A DNA stretch of 9,245 bases from an uncultured Granulosicoccaceae bacterium (lineage in GTDB: Bacteria; Pseudomonadota; Gammaproteobacteria; Granulosicoccales; Granulosicoccaceae): the NCBI GenBank assembly GCA_937951695.1, contig CALFBL010000229.1:1-9245 (forward strand). The letters are read 5' to 3'. Under the pieces are notes generated by a model that saw only the letters and a program-made list of their open reading frames with translations, ran no database searches and was not told where the DNA came from. The stretch's first letter is position 1. Each line of letters begins with the position of its first letter. A program made the translations under genes and the position numbers. Below are positions 5,804-9,245 of the stretch, piece by piece.

Positions 5804-8014
5804 TCAGTTCGTCTCTTGAGACTGTGGTTGAATAGCGGTTCGCACGCTAGAGCCTGCAAAAGCCGCGGCCAGACCGGCCAGCCAAATCCACGACGATGCC
5901 CCGCCGCCTCCGGATGCGGCGGAAGTCTGCGGCTCAATGCTGCTATTCATCGTGTTTGATTCGTTCAAGGCCACCATAGAATCGCTTGGCGAGGCGTCAA
6001 CGTTGAGTGCAACTGAATTATTGGACGGCCTGGGATCGTAAGCATCTAACGAGCTGACCTTTACGCTTAGACGAGCATCGGACGATGACTCGAACACCAC
6101 CGACAGGATGACAGAACTTTGCGGCTGTATATCGCTCAGCTGGCACTCAGCACTGCCCGGACTCACCGGCTGGCAGCGGTCTGGCCAGCTCACTGCCAAA
6201 TTAGTTCCGACCTCAATCATAAGCTGTGCGTTTGCGGCAGAGTTAAGATCAAGATTCTGCACTTCGATATCTACCGTATTACCGACTTGACTCACATCCA
6301 GCGCAAGATCCAGAGCATCCAGAAAGCACGAACGATTTAACGAATTCACGATGCTGTTGCGGGTGCAATCGCTCATGGCGGTATCGGTACTAGCGGAGAT
6401 TCTCGGTGACATCAATTTACCGTTCATGCCCGAGCACGCCGTGTCGGTGTCGTGTTGAGCACCCAACGAATGCCCGAGTTCGTGGGTCAGCAGGATATCT
6501 GCAAAACTCGATGGTGTCGTCACCCCAACGTCAAACCCGTCGTGCCGGCAAGCCGTGTCGATCCAGGCCAGCCCCAAGGTAATATCGGTTTTCGGATTGC
6601 CGGTAAACAAATACACTAGGGCGCTGTCGCCGAACAAGGTAGAGCGCTGCTGACGAAAATTGCGAAAGTTGCGCAGCATCGTTTCTAGCGTAGTCGGCCC
6701 AATCGCTAATGGGTCAGCCGATTCCTCCTGAATCACAATCGATTCGTCCAGCTTTAAGGTCAATCCCAGCGATCGGTAAATCTGATCGGCGACGTTCAAG
6801 CCACTAATCGCCTGCAGCAAGGCTTCGCCGTTGTAATAGCGGTTGTATTGACTGTCGATAACGATAGACAACGGCACCACGCGTACGTCAGTGACTGGCG
6901 TAGCCCTTAAGTCAAGGCTGTTGCGAGCAGATAAGGGCGGTGTGGCAAGCGTATCGAGCATTAAAGGCAGAGCATCTTCAGATCCACCCATTTGAATCGC
7001 AGCCCCCGCACGGTGTTTGGGTTGGTAGTAATCGAGCGTGCCTATTAAGTCCTCTGAGTGCAATCGATGCTCAACACCGTCTTGCATGACCACACCCTGA
7101 ATGTCGTTCTCGGACACCACAACTCTTGCCCAGGATTGTTTGTCACCTTGAACATAGCCTGAAAAAATACCGACCGTAGGCGGTGTCTGATCTTGCAGTG
7201 TGCCGTCGCGCCATTGCGCAGACTCAGCTATGCTACTGGGCTCGAGGATCAAATCCAGCTCCACCCCAGCCACCAGAACGCTTAAGTGCAGCTCGTTCTC
7301 TGAAACCGAGTTGCGCGACATCAACGTCGTCGATTGGTCCTCGCGTTCGCTCAGCATTTCAAGGCGGCGATCGGCGCGATCAAACCAGTAGCGAGACAAC
7401 ACATTGCCCTTGGCGATGCGATAGCCAAACGGCAGGCTCACACTAGTGTGACGCGTTCGAAGCGCTACGAAAAATTCTATCGCCTGAGCGGTGCGACCCG
7501 ATTGCTCGTAAGCAATGGCCTCAAGGTAATCGGCTGCATCGGTGTAGGCGGTATCGGGGGTGATCACCTCAAGCTGGCGCAGTTGAAGCAGTGCGTTGTC
7601 GTAATCAAAGCGCTCCATCAAATGCACATACGCCATCAGATAGATCGCATCATCCACCAGAGGCGAATCGGGAGCATCGGTGACCACCGATTGCAACAAC
7701 TCAATCGCCGACTCAGCATCACCTGCGTCGCGGGCACTGAGGGCAGTTAAAAATGTACCGAGTTCTGCGCCTGCGTAATCGGCTTCATGCAAAATCGCAA
7801 CCCGGGTTTTTACACCGGCGATGTTGCTGTAGGTAGGGTAGTTTCGCTGCAGCTGGCGAAGCATCTGCAAAGCATCACGAAACTCCCCACTATAAATCGA
7901 TTGAATCGATGATTGATAGGCGTCTTCGGCGGCCTGCTCATCATCGGCAAGCGCCACCACAGGCGCCATCAACGCCAATAAAAAAAACCATCGAATTATC
8001 GTCCTCCAACGCAT
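5804..8014 (-). CDS. Secreted metzincin metalloprotease (ADAM/reprolysin-like, M12B-type) with N-terminal helical repeats and C-terminal anchor
   Basis: A 736-residue exported zinc protease; its substrate is unknown. Residues 1-23 are a signal peptide (basic start, hydrophobic core, cleavage near ALA/DDE). About 25-190 is helical with TPR-like units (GEFRDALQMLRQLQRNYP; GDAESAIELLQSVVTDAP; GRTAQAIEFFVALR). About 235-330 is beta-rich and resembles a reprolysin propeptide (FSGYVQGDKQSWARVVV). The catalytic domain is about 375-570, with the zinc site HELGHSLGAQHD at 511-522 (H511, E512, H515, H521) and a Met-turn LMSPRIS (M535). Cysteines C489, C527, C550 and C563 sit where ADAM disulfide cysteines would fall. 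About 570-680 is beta-rich and may be an Ig/CARDB-like domain. A Ser/Gly linker (SGGGG at 701-705), a hydrophobic stretch to about 720 and a short tail end the protein. The ATG overlaps the upstream HAMP gene's stop (TAATG) and has no ribosome site, so translation is probably coupled. It is convergent with the DegS-like gene, 45 bp apart. Confidence 0.88.
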   Translation of the reverse strand: MRWRTIIRWFFLLALMAPVVALADDEQAAEDAYQSSIQSIYSGEFRDALQMLRQLQRNYPTYSNIAGVKTRVAILHEADYAGAELGTFLTALSARDAGDAESAIELLQSVVTDAPDSPLVDDAIYLMAYVHLMERFDYDNALLQLRQLEVITPDTAYTDAADYLEAIAYEQSGRTAQAIEFFVALRTRHTSVSLPFGYRIAKGNVLSRYWFDRADRRLEMLSEREDQSTTLMSRNSVSENELHLSVLVAGVELDLILEPSSIAESAQWRDGTLQDQTPPTVGIFSGYVQGDKQSWARVVVSENDIQGVVMQDGVEHRLHSEDLIGTLDYYQPKHRAGAAIQMGGSEDALPLMLDTLATPPLSARNSLDLRATPVTDVRVVPLSIVIDSQYNRYYNGEALLQAISGLNVADQIYRSLGLTLKLDESIVIQEESADPLAIGPTTLETMLRNFRNFRQQRSTLFGDSALVYLFTGNPKTDITLGLAWIDTACRHDGFDVGVTTPSSFADILLTHELGHSLGAQHDTDTACSGMNGKLMSPRISASTDTAMSDCTRNSIVNSLNRSCFLDALDLALDVSQVGNTVDIEVQNLDLNSAANAQLMIEVGTNLAVSWPDRCQPVSPGSAECQLSDIQPQSSVILSVVFESSSDARLSVKVSSLDAYDPRPSNNSVALNVDASPSDSMVALNESNTMNSSIEPQTSAASGGGGASSWIWLAGLAAAFAGSSVRTAIQPQSQETN

Positions 8015-8658
8015 TAGCCGTTAGCCGCGTGCTTGGATTTCGAGCTGTCGTCACGAAAGAAGCTCAGTACGTTTCGACAATTTTGCAACGCCTCACGGAT
8101 CTCTTCAGGCGATGCACGTGGCTGGGATTCCAATTCATTCAGGATTTCGGTCTGTTCTTGCGCCTGCTCTACGTGCGTTTGAATACGAGAGGTCGCACGG
8201 TTCATCGCTTCACACAGATCACTGAATTCTCGGCTGTCATCATGGCGCAACCGAACGCTTAAATTGCCATCACCGATCTCGTTTAACGCACGGTGCATCG
8301 CCAGAATCGGGTTACCCAGCTTACGCACAACATAGACCGCAATGACTGTGGTGCTCACCGCGTTGATCAGCAACATGGCCACCAGCCATTGGCCGAGAAC
8401 GGTACTGACCGAGGGGATTTGCTCGTTCAACATCGCCATGTCTTCTGAGGTAAACAGCAGTGGCGCTGTGCCATCGACAATATCGCCGAGCAGAAAATAA
8501 TAGAATACGCCAAGCAACAGCGTAGACTGGACGATGAATAACAGCGTCAGCCACATCACTCGCTTGACTTGTTGGAATTGGAAGGTTTTGTCGCGCAACA
8601 GCGACAGCGGGAACGACGAATCGGATGAACGTGCCATAAGAGCTTTTCCGCTCAACAT
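8014..8658 (-). CDS. Two-TM, HAMP-only inner-membrane protein
   Basis: A 214-residue membrane protein with a HAMP signal-relay domain and no recognisable output domain. From the ATG at 8658, TM1 spans about 35-57 (MWLTLLFIVQSTLLLGVFYYFLL). A periplasmic loop of only about 30 residues follows, too short for a standard sensor domain. TM2 is about 89-111 (WLVAMLLINAVSTTVIAVYVV). A HAMP domain runs from about 112 to 163: GNPILAMHRALNEIGDGNLS is HAMP helix 1 and connector, and the second helix is EFSDLCEAMNRATSRIQTHV. A Glu/Gln-rich, coiled-coil-prone tail (EQAQEQTEILNELE) ends in a charged region. No kinase, cyclase or methyl-accepting output is present. An in-frame TTG at 8667 and an ATG at 8637 are alternative starts; GAG lies 5 nt before the 8658 ATG, and GGA 9 nt before the 8637 ATG. 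The stop overlaps the metalloprotease start by 1 nt, so the two proteins are probably made together. The function is unknown. Confidence 0.82.
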   Translation of the reverse strand: MLSGKALMARSSDSSFPLSLLRDKTFQFQQVKRVMWLTLLFIVQSTLLLGVFYYFLLGDIVDGTAPLLFTSEDMAMLNEQIPSVSTVLGQWLVAMLLINAVSTTVIAVYVVRKLGNPILAMHRALNEIGDGNLSVRLRHDDSREFSDLCEAMNRATSRIQTHVEQAQEQTEILNELESQPRASPEEIREALQNCRNVLSFFRDDSSKSKHAANG

Positions 8659-8724
8659 CTTACTCAAGGATGTTGTTGGGATCGGCGAACCGCACCTAAG
8701 CTTGAAGCCCTAGCCTATCGAACG

Positions 8725-8753
8725 CTTAGCTTTCCTGCCGCGTGAATTGTCAA
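8725..8753 (-). promoter_or_regulatory. Possible promoter for the HAMP-metalloprotease unit
   Basis: A perfect TTGACA (minus strand, 8753-8748) lies in the 131-bp gap between the DAHP synthase stop and the HAMP gene start. At 17 nt spacing the -10 position reads GCTAAG (8730-8725), a poor match (3 of 6). The hexamer is real; promoter function is uncertain because of the weak -10. I see no strong intrinsic terminator for the DAHP synthase gene in this gap. Confidence 0.25.
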
Positions 8754-8789
8754 ACCCTGCAGAGTGTGACGGGCTTGGCAATCGCTCAC

Positions 8790-9245
8790 CTACTTGCGGC
8801 GGACTCGTACTGCGTCAGCCAGCGCGTCCAACATGGTCACCGTATCGCCCCAGGAGACGCACGAATCGGTGACACTCTGGCCTGGAACCAGCGGCTTGTT
8901 GGACGGGCTCTGATTGCCTTCGACGAGGTTACTCTCGATCATGACACCCATAATTCGACTATCTCCCAGTTTCAACTGCGCACAAATATCCCCGCACACA
9001 TAAGACTGGCGGCGGTGCAATTTTCGCGAATTGGCGTGACTGCAATCGATCATCACGCGTTCAGGCAGTCCGGCTTTTGCCAGCAACGCGCACGATGCAT
9101 CGACACTGGCTGCGTCGTAGTTGGTGTGCGAGCTACCACCGCGCAAAATCAAATGCCCCCCGGGGTTGCCAGCGGTTTTGAAAATCGCCGACTGACCATC
9201 TTTGGTGACCGATAAAAAGTGGTGCGAGTGGCGCGCAGCTCCGAT
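8790..9245 (-). CDS. Class I 3-deoxy-7-phosphoheptulonate (DAHP) synthase, C-terminal part (cut by window edge)
   Basis: DAHP synthase condenses phosphoenolpyruvate with erythrose 4-phosphate, the first step of the shikimate pathway to aromatic amino acids. The last 151 residues are in the window; the N-terminal half, with the KPRT motif and the metal-binding cysteine, lies beyond the right edge. The visible part follows E. coli AroG/AroF/AroH closely: HHFLSVTKDGQSAIF, AGNPGGHLILRGG, NYDAASV, LPERVMIDCSHANSRK, ICAQL, IMGVMIESNLVEGNQ, PLVPGQSVTDSCVSWGDT, and the basic C-terminus VRVRRK. The residues matching AroG metal ligands H268, E302 and D326 are all present, at fragment positions 70, 104 and 127. 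Which paralogue it is, and which amino acid inhibits it, cannot be told from this part. Confidence 0.95.
   Translation of the reverse strand: MGAARHSHHFLSVTKDGQSAIFKTAGNPGGHLILRGGSSHTNYDAASVDASCALLAKAGLPERVMIDCSHANSRKLHRRQSYVCGDICAQLKLGDSRIMGVMIESNLVEGNQSPSNKPLVPGQSVTDSCVSWGDTVTMLDALADAVRVRRK

Noticed and set aside
5796..5823. agtctc/gagact inverted repeat as a bidirectional terminator between the convergent genes
   Set aside because: The stem is only 6 bp with a 16-nt loop, lies partly in the metalloprotease coding end, and has no T-run on either side.
8693..8732. ctaagc/gcttag inverted repeat downstream of the DAHP synthase as a terminator
   Set aside because: It is a 6-bp stem with a loop of about 20 nt and no T-run; it is likely chance.
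8742..9215. A 157-codon plus-strand open frame opposite the DAHP synthase
   Set aside because: It mirrors the highly conserved aro coding region and shows no independent similarity.

Overview
The window reads as chromosomal DNA from a gammaproteobacterium. It carries a petA-petB-petC-sspA-sspB block, cytochrome b has the PVWY quinol-site variant I associate with beta/gamma-proteobacteria, and there is a DegS/AlgW-type protease, a YbgI-type Nif3 protein and a class I AroG/F/H-type DAHP synthase. I see no insertion sequence, phage gene, tRNA, rRNA or CRISPR. The genus cannot be fixed from sequence alone.

Layout, left to right. Positions 1-3586 are all on the minus strand and are transcribed right to left: Rieske protein (petA), cytochrome b (petB), cytochrome c1 (petC), then SspA and the N-terminal part of SspB, which is cut by the window edge. 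petA/petB, petB/petC and sspA/sspB each overlap by 4 nt (ATGA). The 195 bp upstream of petA hold a perfect 22-bp tandem duplication and a good Shine-Dalgarno. A Nif3/YbgI-family gene (minus) follows. Next is a divergently transcribed DegS/AlgW-like serine protease (plus), whose best start is a TTG only 3 bp from the nif3 ATG. A convergent two-gene minus-strand unit comes next: a two-TM, HAMP-only membrane protein whose stop overlaps (TAATG) the start of a 736-residue secreted zinc metalloprotease. That protease has an N-terminal helical-repeat region, an ADAM/reprolysin-like catalytic site and a Gly-rich C-terminal membrane anchor. The right edge carries the C-terminal 151 residues of a DAHP synthase (minus).

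How the genes may work together. The left block builds the cytochrome bc1 complex and, probably on the same transcript, the starvation regulator SspA and the ClpXP adaptor SspB. The middle holds an inner-membrane regulatory protease of the envelope-stress type. The right-hand HAMP/metalloprotease pair is the least familiar part of the window. It looks like a translationally coupled envelope module, a membrane HAMP relay without an output domain plus a large exported metzincin, and it is the best candidate here for something not well described. The remaining genes are ordinary housekeeping genes.
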